From positions 930,001 through 994,000 of the forward strand of contig NZ_CP044427.1 in the NCBI RefSeq assembly GCF_008843165.1: 64,000 bases of DNA. Reading direction: 5' to 3'. Every line of letters starts with the position of its first letter. Position 1 is the first letter of the stretch. The DNA is from Ornithinimicrobium pratense. GTDB lineage: Bacteria; Actinomycetota; Actinomycetes; Actinomycetales; Dermatophilaceae. Under the pieces are notes generated by a model. It worked only from the letters and a program-made list of their open reading frames with translations, was not told the origin of the DNA and ran no database searches. The position numbers were made by a program, and so were the translations under genes. Positions 36,182 through 43,451 of the stretch are shown here, piece by piece.

Positions 36182-37156
36182 ATGAACGTCAGCCAGGAGC
36201 AGATCAACGAACTCTACTCGGCCCAGGTAGTCACCCAGGATGGTGAGAAGTTGGGCGGCGTCGGCCAGGTGTACCTGGACGACCACACCGGCGAACCGAG
36301 CTGGGTGAGCGTGAAGACCGGTTGGTTCGGCACTAGCGAGAGCCTGGTGCCGCTGGACGGAGCCGAGCTCTCGTCCGAGGGCACGGTGCGCGTGGTCCCC
36401 AGCAAGGACGTCATCAAGGATGCGCCCAACGTGGACGCGGACGCCCACCTGTCCGCAGAGGACCAGGACGCGCTCTTCCGCTACTACGGCAGCGCGGGGG
36501 TCAACGTCAGCCGTTACGACGACCTCGACACGGCCGGGACCGCAGGCACCGGCACCCACACTGGAGGCACGGGGGACCGTGACGCGGCCGTGGGCGACGT
36601 CATGGGCCACCAGGGCGTGCATGCTGAGGGGCACACGACCGGCGGCGACGTCGGCAGCGGGCAGCGCACGGGGGACGCCGACCTGCACCGTGCGGGCGGC
36701 TCCACCGACGACGGCTCGATGACCCTGCACGAGGAGCGGGTCGACGTCGGCACCCAGCAGGTGGAGACCGGCCGGGTGCGCCTGCGCAAGCACGTCGTCA
36801 CCGAGCAGGAGAACGTGACCGTGCCCGTCCAGCGCGAAGAGGTCGAGATCGTCCGCGAGCCCGTCGCCTCGGGTGACGTGGACGCCGGCGGTCGGCTCCA
36901 GGATGAGGAGGCCGAGGTGACGCTGCACGAGGAGCGTCCTGTCATCGACAAGGACGTGGTCGCGACCGAGCGTGTCGGGCTCCAGAAGGAGACCGTCACC
37001 GACGAGAAGCAGGTTGTCACCGACGTGTCCCACGAGGAGGTCGACGTGGACCGTCAGGGCGAGGGCCTGGGCGGCACCGACCGGGATGGCCTTGGCGGCA
37101 CCGACCGGGATGGTCTGGGCGGCACCGACCGGGATGGCCGCGGCAGCGGCGTCTGA
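36182..37156 (+). CDS. PRC-barrel and DUF2382 domain stress protein
   Basis: 324 residues. An N-terminal PRC-barrel (~1-110: INELYSAQVVTQDGEKLGGVGQVYLDD) is followed by a Gly/Thr-rich linker and a DUF2382 domain (~180-290: MTLHEERVDVGTQQVETGRVRLRKHVVTEQENVTVPVQREEVEIVREP). The tail has three G-L-G-G-T-D-R-D repeats. DUF2382 proteins are linked to stress or envelope functions but none is well defined. A very strong ribosome site (GAAGGAGG) precedes the ATG. A long hairpin terminator follows. Confidence 0.9.
   Translation: MNVSQEQINELYSAQVVTQDGEKLGGVGQVYLDDHTGEPSWVSVKTGWFGTSESLVPLDGAELSSEGTVRVVPSKDVIKDAPNVDADAHLSAEDQDALFRYYGSAGVNVSRYDDLDTAGTAGTGTHTGGTGDRDAAVGDVMGHQGVHAEGHTTGGDVGSGQRTGDADLHRAGGSTDDGSMTLHEERVDVGTQQVETGRVRLRKHVVTEQENVTVPVQREEVEIVREPVASGDVDAGGRLQDEEAEVTLHEERPVIDKDVVATERVGLQKETVTDEKQVVTDVSHEEVDVDRQGEGLGGTDRDGLGGTDRDGLGGTDRDGRGSGV
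37064..37135 (+). repeat. three 24-bp tandem repeats in the PRC/DUF2382 gene
   Basis: Three units start at 37064, 37088 and 37112, differing at one or two silent positions. Each encodes G-L-G-G-T-D-R-D. The copy number is likely to vary between strains by slippage. Confidence 0.9.
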
Positions 37157-37190
37157 CGGACAGTGATCTGAGGCCGCCTAAGCGAGCCTG

Positions 37191-37230
37191 ACCAGGAGGG
37201 GCACGACCGGTGGGTCGTGCCCCTCCTGGT
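37191..37230 (+). terminator. long perfect hairpin terminator
   Basis: An 18-bp perfect inverted repeat (37191-37208 and 37213-37230) with a 4-base GGTG loop lies 34 bases after the PRC/DUF2382 stop. There is no T-tract, but the stem is very stable. It sits between two PRC-barrel genes on the same strand and separates their transcripts. Confidence 0.8.
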
Positions 37231-37283
37231 GTCCCGGGGGAGCAGACTGCAGGGACGCCGCTGCACGACATCCAGGAGGTCCC

Positions 37284-37616
37284 GTGGTCACCCAGGCTCA
37301 GCTCGACGCCCTCTACGACGCCGAAGTCCTCGACCAGGCCGGAGTGAAGGTCGGTCCGCTGGACAGGGTCTACCTCGACAACGCCACGGGCGTCCCGGCG
37401 TGGGTCTTGGTGCGGACCGGGTGGCTCGGTGGCCGCCGGGTGTTCTGCCCCTTGACCAACGCCGAGGTTGTGGGCACGCAGATCCGCGTCCCCTACCCGG
37501 TCGGGATGATCAAGGACGCCCCGGAGATACCGGCGGTCGAGCACCTGACCGAAGACGAAGAAGAGCAGCTGTACGACTATTACGCGATCGACGAGGGGCC
37601 GGCTCCGTCGGCCTGA
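37284..37616 (+). CDS. PRC-barrel domain protein
   Basis: A 110-residue protein consisting almost only of a PRC-barrel: LDALYDAEVLDQAGVKVGPLDRVYLDNATGVPAWVLVRTGWLGGRRVF. It ends LTEDEEEQLYDYYAID. It is closely similar in pattern to the N-terminal domain of the preceding gene (both have YDD/YLD, PxWVxVxTGW and an IKDAP motif), so a duplication is probable. GTG start with AGGAGG before it. Function unknown. Confidence 0.87.
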   Translation: MVTQAQLDALYDAEVLDQAGVKVGPLDRVYLDNATGVPAWVLVRTGWLGGRRVFCPLTNAEVVGTQIRVPYPVGMIKDAPEIPAVEHLTEDEEEQLYDYYAIDEGPAPSA

Positions 37617-37779
37617 GCCGGCGGGGGTCCTAGCCGGAGCTGGCCGGCGCTGCTCCGAGCGGTTAGGTCATTGCGCAGGCTGCCGGGGCCGTGCCCGGTG
37701 CAGCGGTATGGTGCGGCGCCGCCTCCGGAGGGGATGGAGGTCGAAGACGACGCCGCGGTCTAGGGGGGCTTCAGGCGGG

Positions 37780-38499
37780 TCAGACCCGGCGCAGGACCGC
37801 GGTGACCTTGCCCAGGATCGTGGCGTGGTCGCCGTCGATCGGCTCGTAGGCGGGGTTGTGGGGCATCAGCCAGGTCTTGCCGTCGCGATGGCGGTAGGTC
37901 TTGACCGTGGCCTCGCTGTCCAGCAGCGCGGCCACAATGTCTCCGTTGACGGCGGTCGGCTGACGGCGCACGACGACCCAGTCGCCCTCGCAGATCGCGG
38001 CGTCGATCATCGAGTCACCGACCACGTTGAGCAAAAAAAGCTCGCCGTCGCCGACCAGCTGCCGGGGAAGGGGGAAGACGTCCTCGACCGCCTCCTCGGC
38101 CAGGATCGGCCCGCCGGCGGCGATGCGCCCGACCAGTGGCACGTAGGAAGGACGCGGCCGGGCATCGCCGATGCCGGTCTCGTCCACCTCACCGTGCGAG
38201 ACCCGCCCACCATCGGTGTCACCACGCCGGTAGCCCTGGCCCTCGGTGGTGGGGTGGACGACCTCGATGGCGCGGGGTCGGTGCGGGTCGCGGCGCAGGT
38301 AGCCCTTGCGCTCGAGCATCTTCAGCTGGTGGGCGACCGAGCTGGGTGAGGTCAACCCGACCGCCTCACCGATCTCGCGCAGGCTCGGCGGGTAGCCGCG
38401 GGCGTCCACCGAGTCGCGGATGACGTCGAGGACGCGCTGCTGCCGGTTGGTCAGCTTGGCCCCACCGTCTCGGTCGGGCAGCTCGTGGATCGTGGCCAT
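37780..38499 (-). CDS. lexA: SOS transcriptional repressor LexA
   Basis: A 239-residue LexA. The winged HTH (~15-80) has [25 protein letters not shown]. The autocleavage site is Ala128-Gly129 in [10 protein letters not shown], with catalytic Ser163 in VGDSMID and Lys200 in EATVKTYRH. It is cleaved with RecA filaments to derepress DNA-repair genes. The divergent neighbour is a LysM protein, the position of the SOS cell-division inhibitor in other actinobacteria, and an SOS box lies between them. Confidence 0.97.
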   Translation of the reverse strand: MATIHELPDRDGGAKLTNRQQRVLDVIRDSVDARGYPPSLREIGEAVGLTSPSSVAHQLKMLERKGYLRRDPHRPRAIEVVHPTTEGQGYRRGDTDGGRVSHGEVDETGIGDARPRPSYVPLVGRIAAGGPILAEEAVEDVFPLPRQLVGDGELFLLNVVGDSMIDAAICEGDWVVVRRQPTAVNGDIVAALLDSEATVKTYRHRDGKTWLMPHNPAYEPIDGDHATILGKVTAVLRRV

Positions 38500-38612
38500 G
38501 GGTCTCCATCCCCTCGTTCTGTCGCCACTCCCGCTGCTTGTCAGGCTCCTGGCCGAAAGTCCAGGTCAGAGGGTTTGTCAGTGGCGGATGATTCAGTTCC
38601 TGACATGCCACA

Positions 38613-38690
38613 AGGGTACGTGCGCCAGGATCGAATGACAAACATCTGTTCGGTCCGCGTGTCGACTTCCTCGGACGGCTGTGCTACAAC
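38613..38690. promoter_or_regulatory. divergent lexA/LysM promoters with an SOS box
   Basis: CAAAC-ATCT-GTTCG (38639-38652) matches the actinobacterial SOS box CGAAC-N4-GTTCG with one mismatch. On the minus strand TTGTCA (38641-38636) is 17 bases from TACCCT (38618-38613), a lexA promoter whose -35 overlaps the box. On the plus strand TCGACT (38662-38667) is 17 bases from TACAAC (38685-38690), a promoter for the LysM gene just beyond the box. No gene is seen in 38500-38751. Confidence 0.72.
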
Positions 38691-38751
38691 TAGGACAAAG
38701 TTCCATCGGACAAGCGTCCGAAGGACCAAGAGGAACAGGAAGGTGATCAGC

Positions 38752-39228
38752 ATGAGCACTGCCACCCTCGAGACCACTGCGGCCCTCCCGCTGGGGCTCG
38801 CCCCGGGCCGGTCCGACCGCCGACGCGCACCGCGCGGGATCCCCCCACACTTGCGACTGGTGCCGACCGGAGCCGGCGGCAGCAGCGCCGCCCACGGCGG
38901 GGCGCTGGCCTCCGCAGCGGGCCGGACGCTCGCAGCCCGACGTGGCGCGGTCAGACCGCTGCGGATCACCCGGCGGGGCCGGCTCGCGCTGACGAGCACC
39001 GCCACCCTCGTCGTGGCTCTCGTGCTGCTGTCCCTCATGGGGTTGATCGGTCCGGCCGGCGCGACCAGCTCGATCGTCGTCCAGCCCGGGATGACCCTGT
39101 CGCAGATCGCCGCCGAGCAGCTGCCCGACGTGCCCCTGAGCGAGGCGGTCACCGACATCCAGCGGGCGAACAAGCTGAGCACGAGCTCGATCGCCGCAGG
39201 CCAGGAGCTGGTGATCCCCGGCCGCTGA
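38752..39228 (+). CDS. LysM-domain protein, possible SOS cell-division suppressor
   Basis: 158 residues. A basic N-terminus (~1-75) leads to one membrane segment (LTSTATLVVALVLLSLMGLIG, ~80-105) and a C-terminal LysM-like domain (IVVQPGMTLSQIAAEQLPD ... GQELVIPG). The position divergent from lexA and the SOS box match M. tuberculosis Rv2719c (ChiZ) and Corynebacterium DivS, which block division after DNA damage. A role in halting division is inferred from position and architecture. ATG 38752 follows AGGAAGG; the frame upstream is the promoter region. Confidence 0.85.
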   Translation: MSTATLETTAALPLGLAPGRSDRRRAPRGIPPHLRLVPTGAGGSSAAHGGALASAAGRTLAARRGAVRPLRITRRGRLALTSTATLVVALVLLSLMGLIGPAGATSSIVVQPGMTLSQIAAEQLPDVPLSEAVTDIQRANKLSTSSIAAGQELVIPGR

Positions 39229-39233
39229 CCGGG

Positions 39234-39884
39234 TCAGCCCTCGCGGCCCAGGGCGGTCCCGTCCGCGCCGTCGGACCCCGCGCCACCGGCCGGGTCGACA
39301 CCCTGCGCCGTGGAGTAGACGGCGTCCCAGACCATGGGTAGCTGCCCGGTGGGGATGAAGTAGCCCGCGATATGCGGGTCGAACATCAGCCCGCCGATGC
39401 CGGCCTGGCGGTAGGTCTCGGCCGACTCGACGACCTCACGGGGGGGCAGGGCAATCGCGCGCAGGTCCTCATCCGGCCCGATCATGCCGTTCTTGACGGC
39501 GAAGTCCCGCGCTCGCTCGGCAGCCGTGAAGGTCAGCACCATGAGCTGGTCCTCGATCGTGGCCGCAGCCGGCGACTCCAGGCCCTCGTCGCCCACGGCG
39601 ATGAACCACCAGTGGTCCAGCGACATCGTCAGCCGCCACAGCGCGGTCATCCCCACCTGGTCGTCCGCTCCGGTCACCTGCGCGGCCAGCCGGTCGGTCT
39701 CCGACGGCGGCAGGTCACTGCCCCCGGACGAAAGGGGCCGACCCCCTTCGTCATCCTCCTGGACGCCACCCTCGGCGTGCTCGGTGCCAGGGACCCCGGG
39801 CCGCTGCCCCTCGTAGATCGAGTCCTCCGGCGCAGTGCCGGGGCGGTCGTCGTCCTGGAAGGGCAGGGCGGTCGGATCGGTCAT
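39234..39884 (-). CDS. hypothetical protein
   Basis: A 216-residue acidic protein with a disordered N-terminus (~1-75, Asp/Glu/Gly/Pro rich). A folded part follows (TALWRLTMSLDHWWFIAVGDEG, MVLTFTAAERARDFAVKNGMIG, GLMFDPHIAGYFIPTGQL). It vaguely resembles SseB-like proteins but I cannot confirm a family. ATG 39884 is chosen over the longer frame because the extension (rich in Arg/Gly) lacks coding bias. Convergent with the LysM gene. Confidence 0.72.
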   Translation of the reverse strand: MTDPTALPFQDDDRPGTAPEDSIYEGQRPGVPGTEHAEGGVQEDDEGGRPLSSGGSDLPPSETDRLAAQVTGADDQVGMTALWRLTMSLDHWWFIAVGDEGLESPAAATIEDQLMVLTFTAAERARDFAVKNGMIGPDEDLRAIALPPREVVESAETYRQAGIGGLMFDPHIAGYFIPTGQLPMVWDAVYSTAQGVDPAGGAGSDGADGTALGREG

Positions 39885-40013
39885 ACCCGCTATCCGACCA
39901 CACCGGCCCTGGCGCGCCAAGACGGATCGCCGGAGGCTCCGGATGCTGACCCGGCCTTGTGCCGCAGGTGCCAGGGCCGGCCCCGGCGGCACAGGGCGGT
40001 TGCTGATCAGCCC

Positions 40014-42590
40014 TCAGACGTCGCGCGGGTGACGCTGGACCGGGACCGGCCCCGTGATGTCTGCCGACCCGACCGGCCAGTTGTGCGGCACGACCCCGGG
40101 CGGGACAGGGGAGGAGGAGACCCGCCGCGACTGCTCGCGGTCGGTGGGGATGCTCTGACCCCGGTCACCAGTGTCCGGTCCGCCGTCACGGCGCGGTCCC
40201 TGGTCGGCCAGCGGCACCCGCACCTCCTCGGTGCCGACCTGGACCTGCTCACCCCGCACGTGCACCGTCACCGGTCCGCCGACCTCGACCGCGATCGACA
40301 GCGCGTCGTGCTCCAGCCGCACGCGCAGCCGGCAGCCGTGCCAGCGCATCCGCCAGGTGAGGCAGTCCCACTCTCTCGGAAGGCGGGGGTCGAAGGTGAG
40401 ATTGCCACCGTGGTCGCGCATGCCGCCGAAGCCGCCGACGAGCGCACTCCATACCCCTCCCGTGGAGGCGACGTGCACCCCGTCGGCCGTGTTGCCGTGC
40501 CGGTCGGTGAGGTCGACGAAGAGCGCGCCGTAGAAGTAGCGCAGGGCTAGGTCCTGGTAGCCCACCTCCGCGGCGACGATCGACTGCACGACCGAGGAGA
40601 GGCTGGAGTCGCCGCTGGTGATCGGGTCGTAGTAGTCGAAGTCGGCCAGTTTCTGCTCGGCGGAGAACTGGTCTCCGGCCAGGTAGAGCGCCAGGACGAC
40701 GTCGGCCTGCTTGAGCACCTGGAAGCGGTAGATCACCAGCGGGTGGTAGTGCAACAGCAGCGGCCGCCGCTCGTCGGGGGTGGCGTCCAGGTCCCAGACC
40801 TCCCGCTCCAGGAAGTGCGAGTCCTGTGGGTGCACCCCGAGCCGGTCGTCGTAGGGGATGTGCATGCCATCCGCGGCCCGCTCCCAGTCGTCCACCTCCG
40901 ACTTGCCCAGCCGCAGCCGGGCCACGGCCCGGGCCAGACCGTTGGCGTCGGCCATCTCGAGCTCGCGCACCGCCTCCACCGCAGCCCGAAGGTTGAGCTG
41001 GGCCATGACGTTGGTGAAGAGGTTGTCGTTGACCACGGTGGTGTACTCGTCCGGGCCGGTCACCGCGTGAATGTGAAAGCTCTCGTCGCCGTTGGGCTGC
41101 CAGAAACCCAGATCCGCCCACAGCCGAGCGGTCTCGACGAGGATGTCGACACCGTCGTTGCGCAGGAACTTCCGGTCACCCGTGGCCCGGGCGTACTTCA
41201 TCAGGGCGTAGGCCACGTCGGCGTTGATGTGGTACTGCGCCGTCCCGGCCGCGAAGTAGGCCGAGGCCTCCTCACCGTTGATCGTGCGCCAGGGGTAGAG
41301 CGCGCCGTACTGGGACAGCTCCGAGGCCCGTGTGCGGGCCTGGTCGAGCATGCCGTGCCGAAAGCGCAAGGCGTTGCGGGCCGCCTGCGGGTGGGTGTGG
41401 ATGAGGAAGGGCAGGACGTAGCACTCGGTGTCCCAGAAGTAGTGCCCGCCGTAGCCGCTGCCGGTCAGGCCCTTGGCCGGTATGCCGTGCGAGCCGGACC
41501 GGATCGAAGCCTGGCCCAGCTGGAAGAGGTTCCAGCGCACCGCCTGCTGGACGTGCCCCAGCCGGTGCCCCTGGACCAGCACGTCGGACTCCTCCCAGAA
41601 GCGGTCCCAGGTCGCGGCATGCTCGGCGTGCAGGGCGTCCATCCCCTCGAGCTCGGCCCGGTCCAGGGTGCGCATGCACCGGTCGGCCAGCTCCGGGACC
41701 GGCACGCCGCGGGAGGTGTGCACGGAGACGATCTTGGTCAGCCGGATGGGCACGTGCTGGCGCGCGTCGATCCGGTAGACCTCCTTGCCCTGGTCCTGGC
41801 CCACCGTGGCGCGCTGGGTGAAGGTGTTGTCGGTCTCCATCAGGTGCTGGACGGCCAGAGCCAGCGTCATCCGGGAGTTGTGGCAGCGGTAGCCCATCAG
41901 CAACCGGTCGTCCCGCAGCTCGTGCAGCTGCGGGTCCAGGACGCGGTGGCCGAGCCCCTCGGCCTTGCGCGGGTCGACGCCGGTGCCCATGGCCGCCGAG
42001 GGCACGTGGTACTCGTCCGAGCCGTCCTGCCGGTTGAGCACCTGGCTGGAGATGACCAGCGGGGCCTCACCGTCCAGCATCTCCACCTCGAAGGTCATCA
42101 CCGCCAGGTGCCGCTGGACGACGCTGACCATCCGGGTGCTGGAGATCCGGACTCGCTTGCCGGCGCTGGTCCGCCAGACCACCTCCCGGCGCAGCATGCC
42201 GTCGCGGAAGTCGAGGGAGCGCTCGTAGTGCTCCAGGTCGGCCGTCGACAGCAGCAGCGGCTCGTCGTCGACGTAGAGCTTGAGCGTCTTGGGATCTGGG
42301 ACGTTGACGATCGTCTGGCCGACCCGGGCCAGGCCGTAGGCCTCCTCCGCGTGCCGGATCGGCCAGGTCTCGTGAAAGCCGTTGACGTAGGTGCCGTGTG
42401 CGAAGGTGTCCCGTCCCTCCTCGACGTTGCCGCGCAGGCCCAGGTAGCCGTTGGCCACCGAGAAGAGGGTCTCGGTCAGGCCCAGATCCTCGGGGTCGTA
42501 GTCGGTCTCCACCAGTCGCCAGGGGTCCACGGGGAAGCGGCTACGGTCCATCGGGTCGAGCGACGGCGGGGGCCGGTGGTGGCAGTCCAT
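40014..42590 (-). CDS. GH65-family disaccharide phosphorylase or hydrolase
   Basis: About 858 residues. The family N-terminal sandwich (LGLTETLFSVANGYLGLRGNVEEG) leads to the (alpha/alpha)6 barrel with GHYFWDTECYVLPFLIHTHP, the catalytic region TINGEEASAYFAAGTAQYHINADVAY, and the phosphate-loop-like region near the C-terminus (ASTGGVWSALVGGFGG). GH65 enzymes phosphorolyse maltose, trehalose, kojibiose or nigerose. The substrate is not resolved. ATG 42590 lies 2 bases after the stop of the beta-PGM gene; ATG 42551 is an alternative. A beta-PGM neighbour suggests beta-glucose-1-phosphate is released. The C-terminal ~65 residues are disordered and unusual. Confidence 0.9.
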   Translation of the reverse strand: MDCHHRPPPSLDPMDRSRFPVDPWRLVETDYDPEDLGLTETLFSVANGYLGLRGNVEEGRDTFAHGTYVNGFHETWPIRHAEEAYGLARVGQTIVNVPDPKTLKLYVDDEPLLLSTADLEHYERSLDFRDGMLRREVVWRTSAGKRVRISSTRMVSVVQRHLAVMTFEVEMLDGEAPLVISSQVLNRQDGSDEYHVPSAAMGTGVDPRKAEGLGHRVLDPQLHELRDDRLLMGYRCHNSRMTLALAVQHLMETDNTFTQRATVGQDQGKEVYRIDARQHVPIRLTKIVSVHTSRGVPVPELADRCMRTLDRAELEGMDALHAEHAATWDRFWEESDVLVQGHRLGHVQQAVRWNLFQLGQASIRSGSHGIPAKGLTGSGYGGHYFWDTECYVLPFLIHTHPQAARNALRFRHGMLDQARTRASELSQYGALYPWRTINGEEASAYFAAGTAQYHINADVAYALMKYARATGDRKFLRNDGVDILVETARLWADLGFWQPNGDESFHIHAVTGPDEYTTVVNDNLFTNVMAQLNLRAAVEAVRELEMADANGLARAVARLRLGKSEVDDWERAADGMHIPYDDRLGVHPQDSHFLEREVWDLDATPDERRPLLLHYHPLVIYRFQVLKQADVVLALYLAGDQFSAEQKLADFDYYDPITSGDSSLSSVVQSIVAAEVGYQDLALRYFYGALFVDLTDRHGNTADGVHVASTGGVWSALVGGFGGMRDHGGNLTFDPRLPREWDCLTWRMRWHGCRLRVRLEHDALSIAVEVGGPVTVHVRGEQVQVGTEEVRVPLADQGPRRDGGPDTGDRGQSIPTDREQSRRVSSSPVPPGVVPHNWPVGSADITGPVPVQRHPRDV

Positions 42591-42592
42591 CC

Positions 42593-43309
42593 TCACCGGA
42601 CCAGTTCCGCCAGGTCGGTGACCACGCGGGTGGCCCCGGCGGCGATCAGCGCCTGCTCGCCAACACCCCGGTCTACGCCCACCACCGCGGCGAAACCGCC
42701 CGCCGCGCCGGCCTGCACGCCGGAGACCGCGTCCTCGATGACCACGGCGCGAGCCGGGTCCACCCCCAGCTGCTCGGCGGCATACACGAAGGTATCCGGG
42801 CGTGGCTTGCCCGGGATCTGCTCCTGGGCGGCCAGCATGCCGTCCACGACGACGCTGAAGCGTGGTGAGAGGCCTGAGGTGCGCAGGACCTGATGGGCGT
42901 TGCGGGAGGAGGAGACCACGGCGACGGAGGTGCCGACCTCGCGCAGGTGGTCCAGCAGCTTCAGGGAGCCGGGGTAGACCTCGATGCCTTCGCTGGCCAG
43001 GATCTCCAGGAAGACGTCGTTCTTGCGGTTGCCGAGACCGCACACCGTCTGGTCGTCCGGCGCATCGGAGGGGTCGCCATGGGGCAGCTCGATCCCGCGC
43101 GACTCGAGGAAGGCGGCAACCCCTTCGTAGCGGGGCCGGCCGTCGACGTGGGCAAAGTAGTCCTCGTCCGTGTAGGGGTCGTGCTCCTCGTCCAGACTCT
43201 GCAGGAAGCGCGAGAACATCACCTCCCAGGCGCGCATGTGAACCTCTGCTGTCGGGGTGAGCACCCCGTCGAGGTCGAAGAGGGCCGCGTCCACCGTGTC
43301 CCAGTCCAC
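42593..43309 (-). CDS. beta-phosphoglucomutase family HAD hydrolase
   Basis: A 238-residue HAD enzyme with the nucleophile DLDGVLTPTAEVH (Asp-x-Asp), VSSSRNA (motif II Ser), the Lys in IPGKPRPDTF and the acidic IEDAVSGVQAGAAG. It would convert beta-glucose-1-phosphate to glucose-6-phosphate. GTG 43309 is chosen; a TTG at 43354 lies in the divergent promoter region. It is the first gene of the operon with GH65, and the pair forms a complete phosphorolysis route. Confidence 0.9.
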   Translation of the reverse strand: MDWDTVDAALFDLDGVLTPTAEVHMRAWEVMFSRFLQSLDEEHDPYTDEDYFAHVDGRPRYEGVAAFLESRGIELPHGDPSDAPDDQTVCGLGNRKNDVFLEILASEGIEVYPGSLKLLDHLREVGTSVAVVSSSRNAHQVLRTSGLSPRFSVVVDGMLAAQEQIPGKPRPDTFVYAAEQLGVDPARAVVIEDAVSGVQAGAAGGFAAVVGVDRGVGEQALIAAGATRVVTDLAELVR

Positions 43310-43451
43310 GCGGCCAACCCTAGCGGTGGGGGGCGCAGCCGTGCGGGTGGGCAACGACCTGCCGGGGTGTCCGGTCCGCCGGTGGGCTTGGTGGGGGATC
43401 GGATGTGGAGGACTGGCAGGCGGTGTCGGGCGCGGCGGCTACGGTCGAGGT

